A DNA stretch of 29,020 bases, from contig PS015302.1 in NCBI GenBank assembly GCA_048213135.1, forward strand, positions 114,779 through 143,798, read 5' to 3'. The DNA comes from Reclinomonas americana ATCC 50394. Its lineage: Eukaryota; Jakobida; Jakobea; Jakobida. The translations under genes were made by a program, and so were the position numbers. Within the stretch, counting starts at the first letter, position 1, and every line of letters begins with the position of its first letter. The notes beneath the pieces were generated by a model. That model saw nothing but the letters and a program-made list of their open reading frames with translations. It was not told the origin of the DNA and ran no database searches. Positions 9,831-20,554 of the stretch are shown here, piece after piece.

Positions 9831-12800
9831 ATGGGGCACTCAGAATCCAAGTCGGCGCGTGGTGAGGTTATCGTGTTTGGCGAGGTTTGTGCTGTGATGG
9901 CACTGTGTTCTCGGCGGTTGAAACACGTCTCATCAGTCGTGCACAGGAGGGTGCCGGAAAGTACGAGCTGCTTCATATCGCAACGGTGCGTCTTCGTGTT
10001 CTCTTCTGCTTGTGGAGTTGGAAGCCAGCGGTCAACTTGTTCCTCATGGAATCGTTTCATTTTCTCCAGCGGCTGTACACCAGCACTCCCCTCAAAGTCG
10101 AAGCCGAGCGGCATGGGCGTCTGCTATTCAGTGAAGTACGTTGTCGTCTCAGTTGCCGCGCCCCTTTCTCCCCTGCCGAGCTGACAAGGGCATACGTGTG
10201 GCAGGAACTGGTGGTGAAGCACGGAAGTGAAACCACCAAGATTCTCTGGGTCTGTATCTCGTGTTGCTGTTGCTGTCATTAATCTTCCTGCTCGTTTCCT
10301 CACACATGCACGCATTGAACTCTCTCAGTGGAACACGGGCGACTGGACGCACTTCTTCTCTGGCATGTCTGCCACGCAGAAGAAATCGTTCTTCTCGTCG
10401 GATCGGCGCTGCTATGTGATCGTGTACAAGTGAGTGCGTCTGTGCAATTATTCCGAATGCATCGTGATCCCCCGGTTATGGCTGACCAGCGGGTGGTTGA
10501 GCCAGCGTGACGAGTCGGCACACATTCAACGCAGTACACCAGGTATGCTGTTTGAATGTGAGATGCTAGAGGGGAGTTTCATTCACTGACAAGTTCGGCG
10601 GTGTTTGTTTGCATGCAGGTCATTCAGTGCCTCCGCCATTTCCAGAGTGGCCGCGGTGCTGCACCGGTGCTGGTAGTTGGCACTGGAGTGGAGTGCGATG
10701 TGGTTGGGCGAGAGCGAGAAGTATCGAAAGAGGACGCCGTCGTTGAGTGGGGTGTTTCCATGGTCGCATCCTCATGCGTTCATACTTACAGCATTACTCG
10801 TCACACAGCTGTTTGCACAGCAACACCACGCGCTATACATGGAATGTTCCGTGGTCACTGAGTGGCACGCGGAGCTTGTTATCCAAGTGGCAAGTTCCAT
10901 TGGCATTCAGTGCAAGTTGCGTTTGTGGGTTTGAGTGAGGCGCATCTGTGCTGTGATGGTGACTGGTTGGCACAGCGGTCGACACGGACCCCTTGATGCG
11001 AAATCGGTGATAGCTGAGGCGCTGCGGGAAAATATTCCTGCCGATACCGTGATGCCCTTAGAGGTGCCTGCAGCGGGCTCTGCACAGAAAGCGCCGGTCG
11101 AAGCTCTTGTCGGTGGTGCGTGCCCACGCATGTGCGAGTTGCTTGATGATAGCTTCTACGCTCACACGCAGCATATTTGCAGTACCGGCCGTGCACGACC
11201 AGGGTTCTGTGTCTGACTCCGAGAACGCATACATGGGGTTGAAATACACGCCGTGCCGAGCGGCATATGTGTTCATCGTCGACAACGAACGAGAGGAAAT
11301 ACCGGAAGGCTTTGTGGCCATTGAAGAGCTGCGCGCTCTTTACGTGTATCGTTCCAAGGTGCTGTCGTTGTGGACGTGCTGCGTCGTTCCCGAATGCGTT
11401 TCTCACCGCGGTCTCCAGGAGTCGTTCCTGAAGCGCCTGAAACCCGAAGTGGCGATTATCACGCTGCTCGATCCATCCCTGGTCATGGAGCGGGTCGACG
11501 CGAGTGCGGTGCATGTCCGCAACCAGATCTACAACCTGCTGCTCAAATTCGAGACTTCACAAGCCGCCACTGACATCATCAACGAAGTGGAGCGGAATCG
11601 GGAGCGACTCGAGTCAACGCTGCAGAGGGCTAATGGCGACGTGATGCAGCGTGCCCTCGGCCTCGGTCCAGGTGGGCCACTGCTCACAGAGACGGCGCAT
11701 CCACACGAGATTCCAGAGGAAGCCGCAGTGGAGCACATGGAGCAGCAGCTGGCACAAAAGGAGGCGATACAGCTCGAGGCGGAGAAGCAGGCAGCGGCTA
11801 TGAGCGAGCTGCTGCCACCGCAACTCGGTCTGGGCGAGTTGCGGGAGTTGCGACAGCAGGCACTGGCCGCAGTTGGCCGTTCCGTCGAGCCAGCGCCGCT
11901 GTCCGTCCCCACGACATCCCCTGCGCGAACGACTACGGACGCGTGGCCTGGCGAGCTGCAGCGGCTGTTTGCAGAAACAGATGAAATGCAGCAGCCGGGG
12001 GCACTTCAACAGGGGCGGCCGTCGCGTCTTCGCGATGTCGACCTGGGCGAGCCGGAGCATGAGAACCAGACCGAGGAGATGCAGTCCTCGACGCCAGTGG
12101 ACTCATCGGCGACCGCCAGACGGTTGCCGATGTCATTTGGTGTGGGCGAGGTTACAGCAACCGCAGTGCCCGGATTGATGAGCGAGCGAACGTCTTCATT
12201 GCGCGACGCGCCGTCGGCAAAAGATCGGTCGGGCTTCCCATCCACCAGTGTCTACAGCCTTCCGCTCGTCGGCGGTCGTGGCAGCAGCAGCCCGTCACCC
12301 CGAGTTGATGATGCCTCGGTGCAGTCGGATGTCGGCAGTGAGCGGGTAATCTCGGAACCCGGCGTTGTGCTGCATCTCGCAGGCTCCGACGTGGATGAGG
12401 GGCCGCGCCGGCGTCTGGACAGTGTTGCTGCGTGGCCGTGGTTTTCGCAGGCAGGTACTGCACCACAACAGCTTCGAGACCAGGCGAACGCGGGAGAGGA
12501 GATGCAGCCACTCGTGCCCTCCACTGGCCTGCCGGAGAGCGCACTGGCTTATAGTCCAGTGCAGCCCCTGGCGGCAGTCGGAAGATCTGTGGCACAGGGT
12601 ATGAGTGTGCCACCGGGAGGTTCCTTCGGTGGAGCTGGTGTGCCGTCGCTGGTGCCAGAGGCTATGTCGTCATTGGTCGGCGGCAGCAACCTTGGCCAGG
12701 GTGCGGCGCAGGCCGTGTCTGGTGGCGTGAGCATTGGCTCGCTGGCTGCAGCCGTCGCGCCGTCGCTGGCTGATGCGGCACAGGGCATGAGTGTGCCACC

Positions 12801-13728
12801 GGGAGGTTCCTTCGGTGGAGCTGGTGTGCCGTCGCTGGTGCGAGAGGCCATGCCATCATTGGTCGGTGGCCCCAACATCGGCAGCGGTGCGGCGCAGGCC
12901 GTGTCTGGTGGCGTAAACATCGGATCCGTGGCTGGAGTTGCCGCTCCGTCAGTGATCTCGGCGTTTCACCACCTTCCACCGTCCGCTGAAACTCGTGCGG
13001 CTGCTATTCCGCCTCTGGTGGGGCCAGCTTCAAGCGTGTCTGATGTGGCGCCCCGGCGCTTGCCTGGTGCGCCGGAGGGCGACGACAATTTCATGACGGA
13101 GCAGCTGCTGCAGTACGCGCCATTTGGTACGTCGGGCGAGGAGACTGTGGAGGATGTGCGCGAAGCCACCATGCCAATGCTGCATCGCGTGCCGGCGGAG
13201 GACAGCATGAGCGGACTCGTGCGCAAGTCGGCACCCGAGTCCGTGATCAACCCCCCCGTGGGCTCAGCCGTTCCGCGACTCGCCGCATTCCGCTTCCCTG
13301 CCGGCGGCGAGCCGTTGCCGGAGGTTGCTGCGTCTGCGCCGTTCGACTGGATACCACAGACTGTCGAAGAGGAAGACGTTGACGTGGTGGAGGGGGCGCC
13401 GCGAGAGACGGTGATGTCGCAGAAAGTGGAGACGCAGCCGCCGTTTGCGCCACATGCGATTCCCTTAGAGGCCGGAGTGGACGACAACCAGGGCACTGGG
13501 GTCGGCTTTGTCGATCGCAGCGACGGCAACGAAGACGACGACATTCACATGAGTGACAACAACTGGGGCTTGGGTGGTCATGTGCAGCCAGAAGAGAAGC
13601 AGATAGACAAGGAGGTGAGGGAGGAACTCGAAGAGTTCATTCCGTTCCTGCAGATGGACCCGACGCCGTTGTGGAGTCCGCGAGACGACGGCGGCAACGG
13701 CTTCGTCCGCGAACACCAAGTGCAGTGA
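9831..13728 (+). CDS. Divergent Ras-superfamily (pseudo-)GTPase with a long disordered tail
   Basis: Eleven exons splice in frame to 1079 residues: 9831-9884, 9947-9985, 10070-10135, 10205-10249, 10329-10429, 10506-10542, 10619-10751, 10792-10915, 10976-11119, 11172-11358 and 11419-13728. Residues about 1-199 follow the order of a Ras/Rab G domain. A P-loop GEEGAGKY occupies 17-24. A switch-I-like YTSTP lies at 34-38. WNTGDW (69-74) stands where WDTAGQE is expected. A Rab-like strand-helix YVIVYNVTSRHTF follows, then PVLVVGTGVECD (about 130-141) where NKxD is expected, REREVSKEDA, and YMECSVVTE (174 onward) matching the ECSAL/SAK region. The P-loop Ser/Thr is Tyr, the DxxG Asp is Asn and the NKxD Asn-Lys pair is absent, so nucleotide binding may be weak or lost. 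The protein starts MGHSESK, a plausible N-myristoylation signal. The remaining roughly 880 residues are Pro/Ser/Gly/Glu-rich, with a 62-residue tandem repeat and an acidic end. The family call is inference from motif order; I know no close relative. Confidence 0.72.
12592..12963 (+). repeat. 186-base tandem duplication inside the GTPase-like gene
   Basis: Two direct copies of 186 bases (12592-12777 and 12778-12963) encode 62-residue units that both begin AQGMSVPPGGSFGGAGVPSL and contain GAAQAVSGGV. They are near identical in the first half and diverge in the second. The period is an exact multiple of three, so the frame is kept. The units lie within the disordered tail. Confidence 0.92.
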
Positions 13729-13756
13729 TTAGCTAAACAGTCAATGTACATTCATT

Positions 13757-16700
13757 CTACGAAGAGTGCTCGGGGGGTGGCCGCGATGGCTCGTCTGGTT
13801 CCGGGATGGCGAGTTTGTTGTATCGGTAGGCCAGTTTGTGTGCCTCGATGAACGCCACCAGCTCCGACTCCAAAGGCACGTGGACCGCCCCGGGTGCGAG
13901 TGGGCGCTCATCTTCACCGTCCACGGCAGGCGCACGTGGTGACGGTGGCGGACTGTGGCGAATAAAGATGTCGTGCAGCCGCTTGTGTTGAAAGAGAGTC
14001 CACCACAAGACGAATGCGGTGGCCGCGACCAGCACCACTCCAGCCACCGAAGCCAGCGCCGCACTCTGCTGGAACACACAGAATACTGCACGGGAGGCCG
14101 TGGAGTCAGAGTTCCATGGTACGGTGGGAACCACAGCAAAAAACACACGGACCGAGCCAGATGCCAATGTATAGCAGCAAGTAGCCGTAGACGATCTGCG
14201 TGAGATTCTTGAGGATCTCTGGAGTGCTGTGCATCGGTGTCAGACAGTTTCTCTACATGCGCACACACACATGCGTACACGTTCCACTTGCCAGTACGGC
14301 GACGTGACCGGCCCATCATACGCAAAGGCACTCTCCGTGTGCGACAACCAGTTCCATTTCTGTGCGACAACCAAGTTCAGTACAAATCGACATGCAGGAG
14401 AAGCAACAAACACACTCACATGAACAATGTGTCGCACGTACAAGGTGCACAGGCACAGGGGTACGACGACTGGTGAGAATACAGAGTACACCAGTGCCAC
14501 CTGTGTTGGAGCGATGGTTGTTACGAATTGCACACAACAACAACAACAACAACAACAGCAGCACGATTGTCGTCACCCACCCCAAAGAGCAGGCTATCCT
14601 GGGCGTATTTGGAGTTGAACTCGGGCGCAGCAGGACGAATGGCGTGCGCCATTTCCTGTGGGGTCTGTGCACGCGATCAAAGTCAGCATCGCACGCGGTC
14701 CTCTTCACCACGAACACGGCTGACGCACCACGGCGGACCAGGCCTGGAATCAAGACATCGTGTGAGATAGTATCGACAAACACGTCAAGAACAAGCAGCG
14801 CACACCTGAAAGTGCATGTCGAAAAAGTGCTTCAGTTGTGCCATGCGCGCGGCAGTGCCAATGAAGAAACTCTGCATCACATACGCCTGCAATTCCACCT
14901 CTTAGCGTCGCAGCGCATGCATGAACTGCATCACTCGCGCATCACTCACCACAAAGAATGCACAACTTCGCAAAAGCACACCAAACAACATGAATTTTGA
15001 GTGCACATGCACAGAGAGTGAGAGGAGCGATCATGCGACTTACGTGGAGGCCGTAAACACCTGCGGGGAGCGCGACAGTTGGACAAGAAGGCAAGGTACA
15101 CAAGTAGTGACAGCAGGCGCACGTAACATGCTTCAGAGCCCCTGAAAGGTCGCTGCCAGTCTTGTGGACCTCGATAATGGCCTCCAGCGTGGAAATGGCA
15201 AGCGACGGTAGAATGACTGTGGACACGGCCAGGTACGTGCATGTCCGTCCGAGAACCGCCGACCGCAGGCCTCGGCGAGAGACAGGCCTCTCGTGCCGCG
15301 ACGTGTCTACCACTCCACTGTCAGCTCACGCCAATGTCTCCCGAACGCCGCCGCCGACTCAAACGCAACATTGCACAACTGCCGGCTATGCGCATGCAAG
15401 CAGCGAGAACAAAGTGAGAAACCCACCGAGCGCGTGTGCTAACATACGCGCAACACACGCACAATGACCAAGTTGACCCAGTAGAGGAAGAACATGGGAA
15501 CCGAGTACCTGCGGCGACTTGACGTGAGTCACCAGACAGACAGCAGAATTGGAGAGACAGGAAACAATCAATCGCACGTGGCCATGGTCGCCCAAAAGGC
15601 TGCGATTGAGGGGAACGCAGTCTGCACGTCAGCTACGAGATACAAACATACGACGACCGATAAGAGACACGCACGCACCACTGGCCCCGGTGGTGAGGAA
15701 ACGGGTGGCACCGCCAATCACATCCACGCTCGCCATCTGGCACGTGCATGTGAGACAGTGTGGATGCACACTGCCGAGGCATATGCGCACGGCTCACCTT
15801 CTCCAGGGAGGTGAGGACGGCCAGTGGAGAAGAATAAAACACCAGAAACACAATAAAGAGGGAGCGCCATATCAGCACACGCCAGTACCGCTGCCACTTG
15901 GTGTAATGCAAGTTCTGTGGCACTCGTGTCAGGAGTCTGCGTGGTATACGTGCCGTCGTATGTGCATGCACAAACCTCCCAGATTACGTCTTCGGGTCGC
16001 GGAGCCGGATGGAATCCCCACGATACGGGCAGATCACCAGCATGCTGCGCAGCATGTGTGCATCGTCGTTCAGTTGTCATCCGATGCAAGCTCAAAAAAG
16101 AACCCCTTGCACCTTCAGGCACTGCGCGGCAGAGTCGGGGTTCCAGAAGGTGACAAAGGCACGCGAACCCGACAGCGTGTTACTGCGTGTCGGATCGGCC
16201 AGTGCGCGCTCATACTCCAACTTGGTTCGTGCGATCGTCAGCTGCTGGTCAATTTCGCGTGCGGTCGACTCCCCACGCTGATCGCAGCCGCAGCACATGC
16301 ACCGGCACTGCATGCGACCCTTGATTTCATCACGCGCAGACATGAACTGCAGTAGGCGTACTCGCTCACGCTCCGCACGCAGAGCATCAAGGCGTTGACA
16401 GGCCTGCGTGCGCACAGCATGAACAATCAGCAGACAAGACACACGGTTTGCTGATACCAGCAGCCAGACGAACCGCGACAAATCGATGCAACACTGGCAC
16501 CACCTGCAGACATGCACAGTGAGAGAGAGGGAGAGAGAGAGCACACTCTGAATTGCACTGCGACTCGACAATCACCTCAATGTGCGCCACTTGTTCTGGT
16601 CCATGTCTGTGGTCGCGCAGCACGTGCGCAATGTTCTTGCGGACGGCGGCCAAGGTGGCTCTCGGAAGCCCGTCTATCATCACCGTGTAGGGCGCCAGAG

Positions 16701-17785
16701 AGAGTTCCAACGAGGCAGCCGACGGCGGAGCCACAGACGGCAGCAACGATTCGACGTCGTGTTCACCGCCGTGACCAACCTGCTCCGAGAAGAGCTGGGC
16801 GTGGCGATAGACACCGAGAGAGAACGGCAGCACGTGGAACCGCTGAAACGCATACAACACGACACAGGCAGTCAGAATGACCACCGCCATGTGACTCCAC
16901 AGTCGCGGTGAGCCCGGGGCGACCTGTGTCCATCACCGTCAGCAGGAGCAACAAGAAAAGCAGTGGCCACACAAGCACGAAGCATTCTCAATCGTGGTGA
17001 TCGCAAACGCTGCATCGGTGACATTGGCGATCTCACGATACAATGGCTGATCGTCCAGCGCGTTGCCAGTGAGGTTGAGAGGCAACTAGACGAGCAACAC
17101 CGTTGAGGGAGAACGTTGGCTGCATCGCTGTGTGTGCAACGAGCTGTCGAACCGTGACCAGCAACGCCGGGACCGACAACATCAACAGCAGCGCGATGAG
17201 ACGCTTCTCAAACGCCAGAAAGATGACCACGTCACGACTCAGTCGATTCTCAAACTGCGCGCACACGCACACACGCAGAGCAAGCGATCTTCAGCAGGCA
17301 GCGAAGATCCACAACAATCGCGATCCCCGGCTGCGCAACGTCACGATTCTGCCACGAAAACACCTCCGTCCACGAGAACACACCATCGCCCAATCGCGGC
17401 GCTTGTTCCACTCGCCGAAACGCATCGCCTGTGACTGCCGTGAGCGGACGCTGCCGGCATGCACACACACATTCACAATTGATTCCTCTGTCACACCTTC
17501 CTCCATGGTCAACTCTGCAGCCGACGCCGCAGCAGCAGCAGCAGCAGAGGCCGATCCCTTGTCGTCACCACTCACTGTGCGCGTGCGTGACTGACGTGCA
17601 CAGACAGAGACAGAGACAAAGACAGAGAGAGACACACCTCGTGCTTCATGCACAAGACACTCTTTGACACGTTCCAACACGCGACGCACTGCGCGCAGTT
17701 GCAGTCGTCGAGTCCATGGCACCAGTGAGAGAACGACACCAGCGACCACCAACGAGAAGACCAACGACGGAAGCAGCACTGCCAT
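13757..17785 (-). CDS. TMEM63: TMEM63/OSCA (CSC1-like, DUF221) mechanosensitive cation channel
   Basis: The family forms osmo- or stretch-gated, calcium-permeable cation channels in plasma or internal membranes. Reading the minus strand from ATG 17785, the expected order of elements is present. There is an N-terminal membrane segment (MAVLLPSLVFSLVVAGVVL), then the segment FLAFEKRLIALLLMLSVPAL followed after an intron by LPLNLTGN, the family motif at the first extracellular loop. A second helix lies near 16890. The RRM-like cytosolic domain starts YTVMIDGLPRATLAAVRKN (about 16710-16660) and contains a Cys cluster CRCMCCGC (about 16310-16290) and AFVTFWNPDSAAQCLK (about 16160-16110). The motif PEDVIWE (about 15995) follows. 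The pore-region helices come after it, including VILPSLAIST (about 15210), FFIGTAARM (about 14865), PEFNSKYAQDSLLFG (about 14600), VYSVFSPVVVPLCLCTLY (about 14500) and a last helix near 14050. The stop is at 13757-13759. Several exon ends in the middle are uncertain. The family call is firm. Confidence 0.85.
14534..14561. repeat. CAA trinucleotide microsatellite in the channel gene
   Basis: About nine consecutive CAA/CAG units lie between two recognisable exons of the minus-strand TMEM63 gene. They are read as intronic because translating through them would give a poly-Val stretch absent from the family. Confidence 0.75.
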
Positions 17786-17881
17786 CGCGATTGATGGAGT
17801 GGACAGTTTGATGTTGCTGACGTCACACACCCGCACAAACAGGGGGTTTGCTTTGCCCACTTGAACCTTACAAGAGAGAAA
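17786..17881. promoter_or_regulatory. Shared divergent promoter region, TMEM63-like and RPA3
   Basis: Only 96 bases separate the minus-strand channel start codon (17785) from the plus-strand RPA3 start codon (17882). Both 5' UTRs and both core promoters must lie here or inside the genes. No TATA box is evident. Confidence 0.5.
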
Positions 17882-18424
17882 ATGGCGACTGACTTTGCTG
17901 TGGCGCGTGTGAATGCGGGTGTGATGTCGAGGTGTGTGTGTGTGTGTGTTGTATGTGCTGCGTGTGTGTGTGTCTCTCTCACGCAGTTTCGAGCACAGGT
18001 TCGAGGGCAATGTGGTGTGTCTGGTGGGCGAGTGTGTGTCACAGGCGAGCTCCACTGCGCTGGTGAGGGCAAGCGATGGCCATGAAGTGCAGGTGTGTGT
18101 TCACGGAGAAAGAAAGAGAGAGATGCGCGCAGTGCTCATTTGTGTGTGTGTGTGTCTCTGTGTGAAGATTATTATGAAGCCCGGCAGCATGTACCCCAAG
18201 TTCGTGGAGGTCATTGGCTACGTGCTCCCCGGCAACCGCATCAAGGAGGAGCGGTACACGGGTTTCCCTGACAACTTTGGTGCGTGTTTTGTATGTGTGA
18301 GCAGAATGTGAGTGAGTGTGCATCTCATTCTCTCTCCTCTCTCACGCACGCAGACTTGGCAAACTACAACGAGATGCTGACACTGGCGCACACTCGCTTC
18401 CGCGACATGTTCATTGCGCAGTGA
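17882..18424 (+). CDS. RPA3: Replication protein A 14 kDa subunit
   Basis: RPA3 is the smallest subunit of the heterotrimeric single-stranded DNA binding complex used in replication, repair and recombination in the nucleus. Four exons (17882-17931, 17987-18092, 18168-18279, 18354-18424) join in frame to a 112-residue protein, close to the usual 110-125. The family N-terminal signature RVNAGVMSSF is followed by NVVCLVGECV (the first strands of the OB fold), VEVIGYVLPGNRIKEE, and the end FPDNFDLANYNEML, matching the FDLxxYNE motif at the start of the C-terminal helix that packs in the trimer interface. Its introns are rich in TG and CT repeats. The gene is divergent from the channel gene and convergent with the DeSI-PUL gene. 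Confidence 0.93.
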
Positions 18425-18542
18425 GCGGGGGGGGGGGGGAGTTGGAATTCGCTGAGTGCAATGTGTGTTGAATCGATTTGTATTGCTTGTCTCTCTCGCT
18501 CTCTCTCGTTTGTGTTTGTGCTTGCGTTGCGCTTGGGAGCAC

Positions 18543-20488
18543 TCAAGTCGCCACGCTGGTGCACCGGGCAATGCGCTCGCGCAGCTCCACAATGCGTGCC
18601 GACTCGGGCAGATGCTCCGTCGACACCTCGCATGCCTGCCACAGCTCGTGGTTCACCTCGACCGGCGAGTCGAGCAGCACCAGTGCGGCCTCGAGCAGCT
18701 TCTCCGCTGTGTCGCACAATCGTAAGTGAGTGGACAGGTGGAGAGCACGAGCGGGGGTTCCACTCACCACCGTCGACGGAGAGCGACACCGAGGAATCAG
18801 AAATGGCGTAGGCCAGCGCACCCAGCACAGCAATCTCCGTGTCGTCACCCGTGCGCTCCTTGCCAATGTACACGTTGTGTGCCAGTGACGCAGCCACCTG
18901 CCACCAGCATCGCACAGTTACCCGTCAACCATGCGTCACCGCCACTGCACTGACCGGCCATACACACAAACCTTCTTCTCCACCTCACTGGCGGCGTTGA
19001 GCGACTCCACCACGTGCGGCATAATTTGCTCGTAGATTGTCTGTCGCACAAAGTGTGCGCCTTTCGGGCTCGAGAACATGTTGCAGAACTGTGTACGACG
19101 GATGTGAGCACAACACACACGCACACACACGCACACTTACAACTGCACCAACCATGCGCAGTGTCATGATCTTGAAGGGCGACGAAGCGGCCGACGTCGA
19201 AAAGTACCCCAGCAGCTTCTCGACCAGTTCACCTGCGCCGCACTTGCAAAGTGAGCGCACATGCGAGTCTGACATGATGGTGGCCTCATGCACACACCTT
19301 GCGTGTCAACAAAGCGATCGACAGCCGCCGGCAAAATGAATGCCAGCCGCTGCAAGTCGAGAGCCGGGAACAGCTTGTTGACCGGCAGGTGGCCAATGAT
19401 GGTGGCTGCCAGCCCGAATAAGGAGACATGCACACAAACATAAAGGAAATGCAAAAACAAACGTACCGAGTGTGCTGGCATCACCCTCGGAGAGCACGCG
19501 GTTGCTGCGCACGTTCTCGGCCGCGCGCTTGAAGAAATCCTCGTCGGCCACCAACGACGTGGTCATGGCCGCCTCCTGCTCGACAAACTCGCGCAACTTG
19601 CTAATCACCGTCTCCAGATTGGCGCTGGCAAACAAGTGCGGCTGCGGCACCGCAGCAGCAGCAGCAGCCGCAGCCGACACCGTCGGCGGTGGTTGCAACG
19701 GCGGTCCAGCTGTTCTCACACCTGTCAGCCAAAAGAACAAGGCACACGATGAGTAACACAAAGGAGGACCTGACGCAGGCACCGAGCTCGGCACCGGCCC
19801 GAGCGACGGAGCTGCCGGGTTGCTGAACTGGCGCAACATGGGCGCCAACATTGCCCCAAACGGCGTCGACAGCACCTCCGCCGGAAGCCCAGTGATGTCT
19901 GCAAGAACCACAGTTGTCACTAACAAACGACACAGTCACTGTAAATGAAGCAGAGATAGAGACAGACGAGAGGGAATGTCGTTTCCGGTGAGGAACTTGG
20001 CGCACTCGGAGCTGAAGTTGTTGCAGTTGTTGGTGAGCAGATCGTACGAGGTATCGTTGAAGCGGTGGCTCATGTTGCCCATGAAATCCCTAAACACTTC
20101 CTCACTGATGTTGGTGCGTCCCAGCAGAATCCGCTGCACTGGGTTACCGTAGGGCGTGCGACCAGGCTGCTCTCACATGAGAGAGTGAGTGAGAGTGAGA
20201 GTGCGTGCGTGCGTGCGTCAGTGACACGTAACATAGGGGAACTCTGAGACTCCCTGCCCAAAGGCGAACTCTTTGCCGTACACGACCACACCTGTGTGTG
20301 TGTATGTATGAGAGAGTGAGTGAGTGAGAGACTTCACATGTGTTGTGTGTCTGTTGTTGTCAGTTGTGTCACTGACCAGTGTGCCAGATGCCATCAATCT
20401 GCTTGCCCAACATCTGGCGCGACAGCATTCGCGCCATTCCCTGCGAGAGGTCGTACAAGTACACATACACTTCGTGTTCCTCGCCCAT
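18543..20488 (-). CDS. DeSI/PPPDE-family deSUMOylating isopeptidase-like protein with C-terminal PUL domain
   Basis: From ATG 20488 the protein begins [20 protein letters not shown] and runs through [37 protein letters not shown] and [19 protein letters not shown], the hallmarks of the PPPDE thiol peptidase fold. The catalytic dyad would be the His of IWHT and the Cys of NNCNNF; both are present. A segment [11 protein letters not shown] (as in DeSI-1) follows, then a Pro/Ala-rich linker. The second half (about 19630-18543) is a helical-repeat domain with [48 protein letters not shown]-type and HELWQACE segments. This fits a PUL domain, the p97/Cdc48-binding module of PLAA/Lub1. Fungal proteins are known with PPPDE, thioredoxin and PUL domains; I see no thioredoxin active site here. 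Likely role: removal of SUMO or ubiquitin from substrates in contact with p97 (inference). Confidence 0.87.
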
Positions 20489-20554
20489 TGTTGTCGGTGT
20501 GCGTGTCTGTGAGAGGACTGGAGGTAGGACACAGTCAACTTCATTTTCGTTCAA

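Noticed and set aside
9518-10114. A 198-residue minus-strand ORF opposite the GTPase-like gene
   Set aside because: It has no family resemblance and no consistent splice signals, while the plus strand gives an ordered G domain over the same bases.
10490-10542. An alternative exon reading GWLSQRDESAHIQRSTP in the GTPase-like gene, at first suggesting a gelsolin repeat
   Set aside because: It ends in a phase that does not fit the next exon. Using the acceptor at 10505 gives NVTSRHTFNAVHQ, which fits both phases and the Rab-like pattern.
13741-14370. A 209-residue minus-strand ORF overlapping the channel C-terminus
   Set aside because: It is out of frame with the membrane helix and C-terminal exon that end at 13757; its composition (Trp, Arg, Cys, His) is that of a shadow frame.
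15360-15375. A further GTTGCGT on the minus strand in the channel gene as an unusual donor
   Set aside because: The frame QLCNVAFESAAAFGRHW reads through it plausibly as coding, so it was not counted.
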